Positions 24,690 to 33,285 are shown, numbered from the stretch's first letter. The stretch: DNA of 64,000 nt from Craurococcus roseus (GCF_039523795.1 NZ_BAAAFZ010000015.1:1-64000); one strand, 5' to 3'. Notes: generated by a model not told the origin, from the letters alone. Translations and numbers: made by a program.

Positions 24690-24937
24690 GCTGTGACATG
24701 GCCGGGCCGGGGGCGGAGGATCGGTCGCATGGGTCAGGCCATCTCGCCTTGCAAATATGCGAACATAACATGAACAAAATGGTTTTTGCAACATTCGAGT
24801 GTCGTGGGAAAGTTCGTCTGCTTCGAGGGCCTGATAGAGCTATTGGTAAACAGGGGCCTGCCGCTGTTGTAACTCCGGTGGCAAACACCGCGGGAGCGGA
24901 GGGGCAAACCCAGGCATGACAGGTAATGCTAGGCATC
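24690..24937. other. AT-richer islet beside the IS element; no confident gene
   Basis: Base composition drops clearly against the rest of the window. A 49-codon plus-strand frame starts at ATG 24770 (MNKMVFATFECRGKVRLLRG...) and ends at TGA 24917-24919, without a good ribosome site. Two small hairpins with GCAAA loops (around 24880 and 24900) could belong to a structured RNA. The stretch ends in the 9-base target duplication of the IS. It may be a fragment of foreign DNA; I cannot identify it. Confidence 0.4.
24929..24937. repeat. Target-site duplication, left copy
   Basis: CTAGGCATC immediately left of the inverted repeat is repeated exactly at 27004-27012, right of the other end. Nine bases match; the IS1595 family usually makes 8, and one of the nine may be chance. 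Confidence 0.8.
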
Positions 24938-24975
24938 GGCATTTATATACGAATGTGACCTAGGCGGTGGGGCGG
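24938..24975. repeat. Left terminal inverted repeat of the IS
   Basis: Pairs with 26966-27003. Both ends contain TATATACGA, TGACCTAG and CGGTGGGGCGG in the same order; mismatches are confined to positions 3, 4, 6, 16-18 and 27 from the tip. Confidence 0.88.
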
Positions 24976-25009
24976 ACCTTGGATCCGCCCGCGCTACGCC
25001 CCACGGATC

Positions 25010-26020
25010 CTAGTTGTCCAAGAGATCGGGTTGCGACCCGGTGGTCGGGAAGCGGCGCTCGAACAGCCGCTTGAACTCGCCCACGCTGCGGCTGATCTTC
25101 GCAATCGTCATCACCTCTTGGACCTGCCGTTTCAGCTTCTCTATGCCGTAGCCGAGCGACAGGTGTTGGTGGAACCGCGCCTTTCGCGTGCCTCGCCTGT
25201 TGATCTTGGGGTTGATGCGGTCCAGTTCGTCCAATACCGCGCCGTTCTCAAGCGGCTGATACACGTAGCTTCGCGTGAAGTTGGCGAAGTGCTGCGGCCG
25301 GTTCTGTATAACGGCGCCCGAAGCGGTCATGGTGAGCCGCTTGCTTCCGTAAATCCGGTTCAGCTCATCGTAGTATTCGTCCGGAAACTGCTTCTCCCAT
25401 TCGCGCTTCTCGGCCTCGATGTATTGCTGCACAAGGATCCGCAGCGCGTTCGGATCCCGGACTTGCTGGTAGCCCGTCGCTTCGTCGATGAGGGCGGCGA
25501 CGCCCACCTTGGCAAAGGCCCTTTCGAGGATCCGCGCCTGCGCGGCGAGGTCTGCTTGGGATCCTTGTTGCAGCTTGCCCGCGTCGTCCGCCCGGATGAT
25601 CGCCTTGCACACGTCCACGAGCACTTCGGCTTCGTAGCCGTGGGCGAGATCCTGCGTCAGCGGCTTGAAATTGATCGGGTTTGCGATCTTCTCGTGCAAC
25701 GCCGTGCCGAGCGCGGATCCGAGCCCCTTGCGCTGCATCGCGCGCATGAAGACGTTGCCGCCGCCGGACTTCATGCCCAGGGCCTTCGCCATGCCCCGCT
25801 TGTGGAAGACCCGGCGCCCGTCCTCCAGGACGTAGCAGTCCAGTTCCAGCGCGCCGACCTGCATGCTGCCCTGGTGGGTCGCTTTGGGAAGTTGGACCTC
25901 CCCGCCATCCGGGGTTTCGCCGGTGTTGGTCATCTCGCTTGGATCCGTCTGCGCAAACCGCGCCAATGCCTCGTCGAAATCGAGGTCAACGGCGGGTGCC
26001 TGCTTCTGCTTCTTGGTCAT
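25010..26020 (-). CDS. P63C domain-containing protein, IS passenger
   Basis: A 336-residue protein. The last ~110 residues form a P63C domain (SYVYQPLENGAVLDELDRIN, then RKARFHQHLSLGYGIEKLKR and a VGEFKRLFERRFP end). The N-terminal third has a Lys/Asp-rich start and a FHKRGMAKALGMKSGGGNVF segment like an antirepressor or KilA-N-type fold (low confidence). P63C domains occur in phage and mobile-element proteins; the function is unknown. Its ATG overlaps the transposase stop (ATGA), so both are made from one message. Confidence 0.82.
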   Translation of the reverse strand: MTKKQKQAPAVDLDFDEALARFAQTDPSEMTNTGETPDGGEVQLPKATHQGSMQVGALELDCYVLEDGRRVFHKRGMAKALGMKSGGGNVFMRAMQRKGLGSALGTALHEKIANPINFKPLTQDLAHGYEAEVLVDVCKAIIRADDAGKLQQGSQADLAAQARILERAFAKVGVAALIDEATGYQQVRDPNALRILVQQYIEAEKREWEKQFPDEYYDELNRIYGSKRLTMTASGAVIQNRPQHFANFTRSYVYQPLENGAVLDELDRINPKINRRGTRKARFHQHLSLGYGIEKLKRQVQEVMTIAKISRSVGEFKRLFERRFPTTGSQPDLLDN

Positions 26021-26931
26021 GCGATCAGCGCCTTGTAGGTGAGCCGACCGTCGGATCCGGCGATCAGGGCGTCGGCCCGCGCGCCCTCCGCCATCTTGCG
26101 CCGGTTGTAGCGCCAGCCGCACTCGGCGGCGTAGCGGGACAGGTGCTTGGCGCTGACTAAGTGGTGGACCCCGACGATCTGGCGCTTGAGTTGCGACCAA
26201 GCGCCTTCGATCGTGTTGGTGTGGATGTTGAAGTGCCGCACGTACTCGCCCGCGCCGTGGTTGACGGAGTGGTGCGAGTAACGGCCTTGCAGTCCGACGA
26301 AAGCCGGGGCTTCGTCCGTCATCACCGTGGACCCGGGCGCGACGTGCTCGGCTATGGTGCCTTGGACCGTGCGCGCCTTGAGATCGGACGCAGCGACCAT
26401 GCGGGGGTCGCCTCCCCGCTCCACAATGCCGAACACTAAGGCCTTGCCGGACAGGCCGCGGATCCCCGTGCGCTTGGAGGCGTGCTTGTTCTTGCTCCTG
26501 CCGCCCACGAAGGTCTCATCGGCCTCCACGGTGCCGGACAAAGGGCCGTTGAAACTCCGGGTCGCCGCCGCCTCCCGCAGCCGGTGCAGCACGAACCACG
26601 CCGACTTCTGCGTGATGCCGAGGTCGCGCGCGAGCGTGGTGGAGGCGATGCCCTTTTTGTGGCTGGTGATCATCCAGATGGCGAGGATCCACGTCCGCAG
26701 CGGCAGCTTCGTGCCCTCGAAGATCGTCCCGACTTTGATGGAGAACCGCTTTCCGCAGCCCTTGGCGGCGCACTTGTGGGTGCGCCCGTCCTTGAAGGTG
26801 TAGATCTTGCTGCCCTTGCAGTAGGGGCAGGAAGGGCCGTCGCGCCAGCAGATCCGCGTGAAGTGGGCGATGGCCGCATCCTCATCGGGGATCGCGTCCA
26901 TCGCTTCCTTGAGGGTGTTGAAGGCTGACAC
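26017..26931 (-). CDS. IS1595 family transposase
   Basis: A 304-residue transposase with an N-terminal zinc ribbon (CPYC 35-38, C54, C59), a helix-turn-helix region (ASTTLARDLGITQKSAWFVL, 97-116) and an ISXO2-like catalytic domain. The catalytic set is visible as D138 in VEADETFVGG, D206 in VMTDEAPAF, and N239 and K249 in HTNTIEGAWSQLKRQ, the DDNK type. All key residues are present, so it may be active. Starts 72 bases inside the right end of the element. Confidence 0.95.
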   Translation of the reverse strand: MSAFNTLKEAMDAIPDEDAAIAHFTRICWRDGPSCPYCKGSKIYTFKDGRTHKCAAKGCGKRFSIKVGTIFEGTKLPLRTWILAIWMITSHKKGIASTTLARDLGITQKSAWFVLHRLREAAATRSFNGPLSGTVEADETFVGGRSKNKHASKRTGIRGLSGKALVFGIVERGGDPRMVAASDLKARTVQGTIAEHVAPGSTVMTDEAPAFVGLQGRYSHHSVNHGAGEYVRHFNIHTNTIEGAWSQLKRQIVGVHHLVSAKHLSRYAAECGWRYNRRKMAEGARADALIAGSDGRLTYKALIA

Positions 26932-26965
26932 GGCGGGCGCTCCCGACTGAGAGGACCGTTCTACC

Positions 26966-27003
26966 CCGCCCCACCGGCTAGGTCAAGCTCGTATATAGAC
27001 ACC
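26966..27003. repeat. Right terminal inverted repeat of the IS
   Basis: Inverted copy of 24938-24975, 31 of 38 positions identical. The promoter of the transposase gene must lie between here and 26931. Confidence 0.88.
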
Positions 27004-27012
27004 CTAGGCATC
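27004..27012. repeat. Target-site duplication, right copy
   Basis: CTAGGCATC, identical to 24929-24937 on the other flank of the insertion sequence. Confidence 0.8.
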
Positions 27013-27338
27013 TGTAGTAATCCTGGCGAAATGCTGGCCCGGCATGTGCCCCAGCCAGTGGCGACGGCGCAGCTTGAGCCGTCGAAGCGCGCTCGAAGCC
27101 TATCTATCCAAGCCGGTCACGGGTCTGTGGCTACTCGGGGTCACGACACGAAGATTTCTAAGTGTCCGGCAGCGAAAAGCCCGCAACTTCAAAGCTTTCC
27201 GAATTGAACGGTGGTGTCCGCCATGCCCGAGAGCGAGCCGGAAAGCCGGACGGATTGATTGACGGACGGGAAGACGGACAAATGATCCCGCTGCGTTCTG
27301 CCGCACCGGACACTCGCGCCCCTTTCGTGTCGCAACCC
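27013..27338. other. Intergenic stretch without a supported gene
   Basis: This 326-base flank of the IS has slightly lower GC than neighbouring genes. Short open frames are present but none has a ribosome site or recognisable product. Short direct repeats of GACGGAC occur around 27238-27281. If the IS and one target copy are removed in thought, a frame from ATG 24926 runs through to about 27205; I see no homology and treat it as chance. Confidence 0.4.
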
Positions 27339-28049
27339 CTACTCGGCGTAGATCATCCGCCGCGTCATGCCGCCGTCCAGCACGAACTCCGCGCCGGTGA
27401 CGAAGCCGCTCTCCGGCCCGAGCAGCCACGCCGCCAGCGCCGCCACGTCCTCCGGCCGGCCGACGCGGCCCGCCGGGTGCTGGGCGTGGTCTTCCGGGCG
27501 CAGCGCCTCGCCCTTCGTTTCGATCCAGCCGGGGCTGATGCAGTTCACCCGCACCGCCGGGCCGAGGCTGACGGCGAGGGCGTGGGTCAGCGCCACCAAG
27601 CCGCCCTTGGACGCCGAATAGCTTTCGGTGTCCGGCTCCGATTGCCGGGCGCGGGTGGAGGCCATCGTCACCACGGCGCCGCCGGCGTCGCGCAGCATCG
27701 CTTCCGCCGCGCGGACCAGCAGGAAGGTGGCGGTCAGGTTGGTGGCGAGCACCGCGTTCCACTCGGCGAGGGCCAGCTCGCGCAAGGGTTTGCGGACCAT
27801 GAAACCGGCGTTGGACACCAGGGCGTCGAGGCGGCCTTCCTCGCGCCGCACGCCGTCGAGCAGCGCGGCGACGGCGGCTTCGTCCGCAACGTCGGCCCGC
27901 ACGCACCGCGCCGGGTGGTCCGGCGTCGCCGCCGCCTCGCGGTCGGCGATCACCACGCGCCAGCCGTCCCCTGCCAGCCGGGCGGCGACCGCCCGGCCGA
28001 TGCCCTTCGCGCCGCCCGTCACCAGCGCCACCCGCCGCGCTTCCGCCAT
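27339..28049 (-). CDS. SDR family oxidoreductase
   Basis: A 236-residue short-chain dehydrogenase: TGGAKGIG cofactor motif (residues 11-18), an acidic residue after the second strand (ADRE), NAG, catalytic Ser in TMAST and YSASK with the catalytic Tyr/Lys, then the SPGWIET segment. It reduces or oxidises an unknown carbonyl/alcohol substrate with NAD(P). Divergent from the old-yellow-enzyme gene, 112 bases apart. The IS inserted downstream of its 3' end. Confidence 0.88.
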   Translation of the reverse strand: MAEARRVALVTGGAKGIGRAVAARLAGDGWRVVIADREAAATPDHPARCVRADVADEAAVAALLDGVRREEGRLDALVSNAGFMVRKPLRELALAEWNAVLATNLTATFLLVRAAEAMLRDAGGAVVTMASTRARQSEPDTESYSASKGGLVALTHALAVSLGPAVRVNCISPGWIETKGEALRPEDHAQHPAGRVGRPEDVAALAAWLLGPESGFVTGAEFVLDGGMTRRMIYAE

Positions 28050-28161
28050 GCCCCGGCCGCTCCTCCTCGCCGATCCGGCCTTCCAAGCCGGGCCGGCGGG
28101 CGGGGTTCCCGGCGGCGCCCGGCGCTGTAGGGTGGGCGCAACGATCCAGGGACCGCCCCGC

Positions 28162-29319
28162 ATGGCCGAGCCGATGCTGTTCACGCCCGCGACGCTGCGC
28201 GACACCGTGCTCAAGAACCGCGTGGTGGTGGCGCCGATGCACCAGTACGCGGCGCAGCGCGGCTTCGCCACCGATTGGCACCTGATGAACGCCGGCCGCT
28301 ACGCCGCGGGCGGGGCGGGGCTGGTCATCATGGAGTCCACCAAGGTGGAGCGGCGCGGCTGCGGGACTCTCGGCGACCTCGGCCTGTGGGACGACGCCTT
28401 CATCCCCGGCCTCGCCCGTTGCGTCGCCTTCATCCGCGCGCACGCCGCGGTGCCGGGCATCCAACTCGGCCACTCCGGGCGCAAGGCGCGGCGGTTCCGG
28501 CCCTGGGAAGGCGGCGGGCCGCTGGAGCGGACGCCGGAGATCGACGACTGGGACGATTGGGAATTGGTGGCGCCGAGCGCGCTCGCCGCGCCGGAGTCCG
28601 ATCCGCTGCCGCGCGCCCTTTCGCGCGACGAGATACCGGCGCTGGTGGAACGCTTCGGGCAGGCCGCGCGCCGCGCCCACGAAGCGGGCTTCGAGGTGCT
28701 GGAGATCCACGGCGCGCACGGCTACCTCGTGCATGAGTTCCTGTCGCCCTTCTCCAACCGCCGCAATGACGACTACGGCGGCACCGACCTGAACCGGATG
28801 CGGTTCTGCGTCGAGATCGTGGAGGCGGTGCGCGCCCATTGGCCGGCGAACAAGCCGCTGTTCCTGCGCCTTTCCGTGGAGGACGACGCGGGTTGGGGGC
28901 CGGTGGAGAGCGTGGAATTGGCGAAGCTGGTGCGGCCGAAGGGCGTTGACGTGATCGACTGCTCTTCCGGCGGGATGCGCGGCGCGCCGGTGGTCGGCGC
29001 CGGCCCCATCGGCTACGGCTACCAAGTGCCCTACGCGGCGCGGATCAAGCGGGAGGCCGGGATCGCCACCATGGCGGTCGGCCTCATCGTCCACGCCGAC
29101 CAAGCCGAGGGCGTCCTCCAGCGCGGCGAGGCCGACCTGATCGCCCTGGCGCGGGAGCTGCTCTACAACCCGAACTGGCCGATGGACGCGGCGCAGAAGC
29201 TCGGCGCCGACCCGCGCTTCGCCCTGGTGCCGCCGCCGCAAGCCTATTGGCTGGAGAAGCGGGCGCGGCAGGTGCGGGACCTGACGCCCTCGACCTACCG
29301 CGAACGCTCGGACGCCTGA
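28162..29319 (+). CDS. NADH:flavin oxidoreductase of the old yellow enzyme family
   Basis: A 385-residue FMN barrel enzyme, YqjM-like. Landmarks are RVVVAPMHQYAA near the start, GLVIMESTKVE, the GIQLGHSGRKA segment with the active-site His, EIHGAHGYLVHEFLSPFSNRR, and LIALARELLYNPNWP phosphate-binding end. Such enzymes reduce activated C=C bonds using NAD(P)H; the physiological substrate is unknown. The ATG fits the family; the longer upstream frame runs through the SDR gene and is excluded. Confidence 0.9.
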   Translation: MAEPMLFTPATLRDTVLKNRVVVAPMHQYAAQRGFATDWHLMNAGRYAAGGAGLVIMESTKVERRGCGTLGDLGLWDDAFIPGLARCVAFIRAHAAVPGIQLGHSGRKARRFRPWEGGGPLERTPEIDDWDDWELVAPSALAAPESDPLPRALSRDEIPALVERFGQAARRAHEAGFEVLEIHGAHGYLVHEFLSPFSNRRNDDYGGTDLNRMRFCVEIVEAVRAHWPANKPLFLRLSVEDDAGWGPVESVELAKLVRPKGVDVIDCSSGGMRGAPVVGAGPIGYGYQVPYAARIKREAGIATMAVGLIVHADQAEGVLQRGEADLIALARELLYNPNWPMDAAQKLGADPRFALVPPPQAYWLEKRARQVRDLTPSTYRERSDA

Positions 29320-29328
29320 GCCGCCGCC

Positions 29329-30693
29329 GTGCCCGCACGCCGCCCCGCTTCTGACGACGCCGACCTGTTCGGCCCGCCGCCCGGCGATCCGCCTCCCTCG
29401 GCGGCAGCGGACGCCGGACCCCGTCCGCTCGCCGACCGGCTGCGGCCGCGCGCTCTGGAGGAGGTCGCGGGCCAGGACCACTTGGTCGGGCCGGAGGGCG
29501 CGCTGTCGCGGATGCTGGCGGGCGGCAGCCTCGCGTCGCTCATCCTTTGGGGGCCGCCGGGGGTGGGGAAAACCACCATCGCCCGGCTGCTGGCGGCGCG
29601 GGCGGGGCTGGTTTTCGTGTCCTTGTCGGCGGTGTTCTCCGGCGTCGCGGACCTCAAGCGCGCCTTCGACGAGGCGCGGCTCCGCAAGCGGGCGGGGCAG
29701 GGGACGCTGCTGCTGGTGGACGAGATCCACCGCTTCAACCGCGCGCAGCAGGACGGCTTCCTGCCGGTGGTGGAGGACGGCACGGTCACGCTGGTCGGCG
29801 CCACCACCGAGAACCCGTCCTTCGCGCTCAACGGCGCGCTGCTGTCGCGCTGCCAAGTGCTGGTGCTGCGCCGGTTGGACGACGCGGCGCTGGAGACGCT
29901 GCTGGCCCGCGCCGAAGCCGAAGCGGGCCGCGCGCTGCCGCTGGACGAGGCGGCGCGGCCGGCGCTGCGGGCGATGGCGGACGGCGACGGACGCTATCTG
30001 CTCAACATGGCGGAGCAGTTGCTCGCGCTGCCGGAGGGCCGGGCGCCCCTCTCTCCCGCGGGGCTGGCGGGGGTGTTGTCGCGCCGCGCGGCCCTTTACG
30101 ACCGGGATCGCGAGGAGCACCACAACCTGATCTCCGCGCTGCACAAGTCGCTGCGCGGCAGCGACCCGGACGCGGCGCTCTACTGGCTCGCGCGGATGCT
30201 GGGCGGCGGCGAGGACCCGCGTTTCCTCGCCCGGCGCCTGACCCGCGCGGCCGTGGAGGACATCGGCCTCGCCGACCCGAGGGCGCTGCCTTTCGCGCTC
30301 GCCGCTTGGGAGGCCCATGAACGGCTGGGCTCGCCGGAAGGCGAGTTGGCGCTGGCGCAGCTCGTCATCCACCTCGCCACGGCGCCCAAGTCGAACGCCG
30401 CCTACGTCGCCTGGAAGGAAGCGCAAGCCGCGGCCCGTGAGACCGGCAGCCTGATGCCGCCCGCCCACATCCTGAACGCGCCGACCGGGCTGATGCGCGA
30501 CCTCGGCTACGGGCGCGGCTACGCCTACGACCACGACGAGGAAGAGGGCTTCTCAGGCCAGGACTACTTCCCGGACGGCATGGAGCGCCGGCGCTTCTAC
30601 CGGCCGACTGACCGCGGCGCGGAAGCGGCCGCGCGCGAAAGGCTCGAACGGTGGGCGGAGCTGCGCGCGAGGAAGGGGGACCGGAGCGGTTGA
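29329..30693 (+). CDS. rarA: Replication-associated recombination protein A
   Basis: A 454-residue AAA+ ATPase of the RarA/MgsA/WRNIP1 family. Opening RPLADRLRPRALEEVAGQDH, Walker A GPPGVGKTT, Walker B LLLVDEIHRFN, sensor GATTENPSF, then the C-terminal tetramerisation domain (HHNLISALHKSLRGSDPDAA; YAYDHDEEEGFSGQDYFPD). It acts at stalled replication forks. The start is a GTG just after the previous gene. Its stop overlaps the TTG start of crcB. Confidence 0.92.
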   Translation: MPARRPASDDADLFGPPPGDPPPSAAADAGPRPLADRLRPRALEEVAGQDHLVGPEGALSRMLAGGSLASLILWGPPGVGKTTIARLLAARAGLVFVSLSAVFSGVADLKRAFDEARLRKRAGQGTLLLVDEIHRFNRAQQDGFLPVVEDGTVTLVGATTENPSFALNGALLSRCQVLVLRRLDDAALETLLARAEAEAGRALPLDEAARPALRAMADGDGRYLLNMAEQLLALPEGRAPLSPAGLAGVLSRRAALYDRDREEHHNLISALHKSLRGSDPDAALYWLARMLGGGEDPRFLARRLTRAAVEDIGLADPRALPFALAAWEAHERLGSPEGELALAQLVIHLATAPKSNAAYVAWKEAQAAARETGSLMPPAHILNAPTGLMRDLGYGRGYAYDHDEEEGFSGQDYFPDGMERRRFYRPTDRGAEAAARERLERWAELRARKGDRSG

Positions 30694-31055
30694 AGGGCCT
30701 GCTTCTCGTGGCGCTGGGCGGCGCGGCGGGTTCGATCCTGCGCTACTCGATATCGGCCGCGGCCGTGGCGACGCTCGGCGCCGGCTTTCCTTGGGGGACG
30801 TTGGCGGTGAACGCGGCAGGCAGCACGGCCATCGGCGCCTTGGCGTCGCTCGGCGTGCAAGGGGACGCGCGGCTGCTGCTCGTCACCGGACTGCTCGGCG
30901 GATTCACCACCTTCAGCGCATTTTCCCTGGAGACGATGACGCTTTGGCAACGCGCCCCGTGGTTGGCCGTCCTGTATGTGGCGGCCAGTCTCGGGGCAGG
31001 GTTCGCCGGATTTGCGGCGGGCCATGGCCTCGCCGCCACCCGGAGCGGGATCTAG
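30690..31055 (+). CDS. crcB: Fluoride channel CrcB/Fluc
   Basis: A 121-residue, four-helix protein with the Fluc signatures: GGAAGSILRY, GTLAVNAAGS and GLLGGFTTFSAFSLE. The dual-topology dimer exports fluoride. I choose the TTG in the TTGA overlap with rarA because it yields the family N-terminus (MKGLLLVALGG); the longer frame from 30651 would sit entirely inside rarA. Its stop almost touches the convergent RlpA-like gene (4-base overlap). Confidence 0.88.
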   Translation: MKGLLLVALGGAAGSILRYSISAAAVATLGAGFPWGTLAVNAAGSTAIGALASLGVQGDARLLLVTGLLGGFTTFSAFSLETMTLWQRAPWLAVLYVAASLGAGFAGFAAGHGLAATRSGI

Positions 31056-31543
31056 CGCTGCGCCTGCCGGCTTTCGCCGCCGCGGCCCGAACGCGCGTCG
31101 CGTTCCGGCACCTCCACCGGCGTCACACGCACCGGCGCCGTGCCGGCCTTCTTCATGCCAAGCTCTTCGGCGTTGCGCGGGCTCAGGTCTATGACGCGGC
31201 CGCGGGCGTACGGACCGCGATCTTCGACCTTCACGGTGACGCTGCGCCCGTTCTCAAGGTTCGTCACCTTGGCGGTGGTGCCCAGCGGCAAGGTGCGGTG
31301 CGCGGCGGAGTTGCTGTTAGGATTGAACCGTTCGCCGTTGGCCATTTTCCGGCCGTTGAACTGCGAACCGTAGTACGAAGCTTCGCCTTCGTGAGGACGC
31401 GGTTCGGGCTTCTGCTTCGCCTCCTGTTGCTGCTGCTTGGGGGACGCTTCGGCCTGGGGGATCGGCATGCGGTCGCACGCAGCGAGCCCCAACCCCAAGC
31501 CCAGCACCGTTACGGCAGCGGCAAAATTGAAGGACTTCAACAT
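31052..31543 (-). CDS. RlpA-like lipoprotein (double-psi beta-barrel lytic transglycosylase family)
   Basis: A 163-residue lipoprotein: signal segment with lipobox LAAC, a Gln/Lys/Glu-rich linker, then the RlpA barrel (EGEASYYGSQFNGRKMANGE, AAHRTLPLGTTAKVTNLENG, KVEDRGPYARGRVIDLS) with the catalytic-type Asp. It lacks the C-terminal SPOR domain of Pseudomonas RlpA, so septal targeting is not assured. RlpA cleaves denuded glycan strands during cell separation. ATG at 31543 puts the lipobox at the normal distance. Confidence 0.88.
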   Translation of the reverse strand: MLKSFNFAAAVTVLGLGLGLAACDRMPIPQAEASPKQQQQEAKQKPEPRPHEGEASYYGSQFNGRKMANGERFNPNSNSAAHRTLPLGTTAKVTNLENGRSVTVKVEDRGPYARGRVIDLSPRNAEELGMKKAGTAPVRVTPVEVPERDARSGRGGESRQAQR

Positions 31544-31641
31544 ATTCTCCCATCGCTGTTGCGCGATGGGAGCGCCTGGGGCAGCGGGCAAGTTTCCCTG
31601 CTTGTCCGCTAGCTCCCGCTACGTTGAGGGCAGGTAGAAGC

Positions 31642-33285
31642 TCACGCGAACAAGATGCCGAACTCGTTCGCATTTTCGCTTTGGATGCTGTTCGCCGTGA
31701 GGTTGACGTGCTCAGCGCTTTCGGAGAAGGCCAGAACCACCGTCGAGCGGGCCGCGCCGGCGTCGAGCGCCCCCGTCCAGAAGTCTAGCCCGGCTTGGTC
31801 GGCCGGCCGATCCAGCGTGTTCACGTACAGCGCGTTGGCGAAGCCGCGGTTGTCGAGCGCGCCGTAGCGGGCTTGGAACTCGGCGCTGCCGGCGAAGGCA
31901 TCGGCAACCTGGGCTAGCGTCGCGCGGCCGGCCTCCAACACGTCTCTCCAGCCGACCAGGCCCGGGGCGTCGGGCAGGCGGCCGAACACAGTGTCGTACA
32001 TGCGCGCCACCTGCGCCGCTGCTTCGTTGCGGTCCCAAATGCCGTTCTGCACCAGCGCCGCGGTGCCCGCTTGGTTTTCCGCGCTCTCGGAGAAGGCGGC
32101 GAGCACCTCGGCGCGGTTGCCGGCGCCGCCGTCGAGCGTGCCCACCCAGAATGCCCGGCCGTCCGGCTCGCCTGCGCGGCCGAGCACGTTGAGGTAGAGG
32201 CGGTCCACGAAGGCGTCGTTGCCGGCGGTGGCGCCACCGAAGCGGGCCTGGAACTCCGGCGACGCCAGGAAGCCGGAGGCCAGCGAGGCGAGCGGCTCGC
32301 CGTTTTGCAACGCCGCGATCCAGAAGTTGAGGCCGGCTTGATCGGGCAGGCGGTCCAGCGCCGCCTCGTACAGCCGCGCCACGCGCGCCGCAGGGTCAGC
32401 CGTGTTCAGGACCAAGCGGCCGTCGGCGAAGCGGGCCTCCTCGAAGCCGGCGAGCGTGTCCGTGCCCGCGGCGGTGGTCAGGATGAGACCGGGGTCGGCT
32501 TGCCGGGGAGTGGCGCCGCGGAAGCCGGCGTCGCCGAACAGCGCCGTGTCGAACCCGGCGCCGCCGTCCAACGCGTCGTCGCCGGGGCCGCCGATCACCG
32601 CGTCGTCGCCGGCGCCTGCGTACACGGTGTCGTTGCCTCCGAGGGCATCGATCCGGTCGGTGCGGGCGCCGCCGAAGAGCGAGTCGTCACCCGCCGTCGG
32701 GCGGTTGGCGGCGGGGTTCAGCACCTCCTCGGCCGCGAACAGGACGTCGTTGAAGGAAAAGTACTCGACCTCGACCACGGTGTCGGAACCGTCATCCTCG
32801 CCGCCCGGGGCGGTGTCGGTCACGACGAAGCCGCCGCCGATCGCGGCGATCGTGTAATCGGCGCGGTCGCCGCCATAGAAGGCGGTGTCGATGCCCCCGC
32901 CTCCGGTGATCTGGTCGTTGCCGCTGTTGCCCCGTAGCAGGTCGTCGCCGCCGCCGCCGTTGATGGTGTCGGCGCCCGCGAGGCCGAGTAGCACGTTGGG
33001 CTCCGCGCTGCCGACGATGACGTCGTCGGTGAGGGAGCCGATGACGCCTTCGATGCCGATGAGCGTGTCGGTGCCGCCGGTGCCGTCCCGGCTCACGGTG
33101 CCAGCCGAGAGCAGCGCCTCGATAGGGGCGGGGGAGGTGGAGTATTCTGCGAAATCGGCGTCGAGGCCCCCGTTCAGCGTGTCGTTGCCGCCGCCGCCCA
33201 GCAAGGTGTCGCTTACGTTGCCGCCAGTGATCTCGTCGCCGTTTTCCGTCCCCAAAAGCCTGCCGTTGCCGGTGATGACCGCCAC
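31642..33285 (-). CDS. RTX-type calcium-binding protein with DUF4214 domains, probably secreted
   Basis: A 547-residue acidic protein without a signal peptide. Glycine/aspartate nonapeptide blocks (LLGGGGNDTLNGG; TINGGGGDDLLRGNSGND; VYAGAGDDAVIGGPGDDALDGG) in the first ~250 residues are followed by about three DUF4214-type repeats with the LYEAALDRLPDQAGLNFWI pattern. The build is typical of type I secretion substrates, but no transporter genes are nearby. GTG at 33285 is chosen because GGGAGGGA lies about 10 bases before it. Function unknown. Confidence 0.85.
   Translation of the reverse strand: MAVITGNGRLLGTENGDEITGGNVSDTLLGGGGNDTLNGGLDADFAEYSTSPAPIEALLSAGTVSRDGTGGTDTLIGIEGVIGSLTDDVIVGSAEPNVLLGLAGADTINGGGGDDLLRGNSGNDQITGGGGIDTAFYGGDRADYTIAAIGGGFVVTDTAPGGEDDGSDTVVEVEYFSFNDVLFAAEEVLNPAANRPTAGDDSLFGGARTDRIDALGGNDTVYAGAGDDAVIGGPGDDALDGGAGFDTALFGDAGFRGATPRQADPGLILTTAAGTDTLAGFEEARFADGRLVLNTADPAARVARLYEAALDRLPDQAGLNFWIAALQNGEPLASLASGFLASPEFQARFGGATAGNDAFVDRLYLNVLGRAGEPDGRAFWVGTLDGGAGNRAEVLAAFSESAENQAGTAALVQNGIWDRNEAAAQVARMYDTVFGRLPDAPGLVGWRDVLEAGRATLAQVADAFAGSAEFQARYGALDNRGFANALYVNTLDRPADQAGLDFWTGALDAGAARSTVVLAFSESAEHVNLTANSIQSENANEFGILFA

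Larger units (their letters stand above)
24938..27003 (-). mobile_element. IS1595-family insertion sequence with P63C passenger gene, 2066 bp
   Basis: A complete element: 38-base terminal inverted repeats (31/38 identical), flanking CTAGGCATC duplication, an IS1595-type DDE transposase and a second gene overlapping it. Both genes read leftward. The intact ends and duplication indicate a fairly recent insertion. Passenger genes are known in several IS1595 subgroups. The element lies between the repeat array and an SDR gene and interrupts no recognisable gene. Confidence 0.9.

Noticed and set aside
23658..24794. Long minus-strand open frames across the repeat array with recurring peptide motifs.
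   Set aside because: They follow from high GC and the DNA repeat, run through several frames equally, extend over the rraA-like gene and have no ribosome site.
24876..24919. A stretch reading GCA AAC ... GCA TGA that resembles a tmRNA resume codon and tag.
   Set aside because: The decoded peptide ends in QTQA instead of a hydrophobic LAA/VAA degron, and I found no tRNA-like acceptor or T-arm nearby.
24926..27205. A frame of about 70 codons restored if the IS is removed, suggesting a disrupted gene.
   Set aside because: The frame is short, has no recognisable family or ribosome site, and open frames this long are frequent at this GC content.
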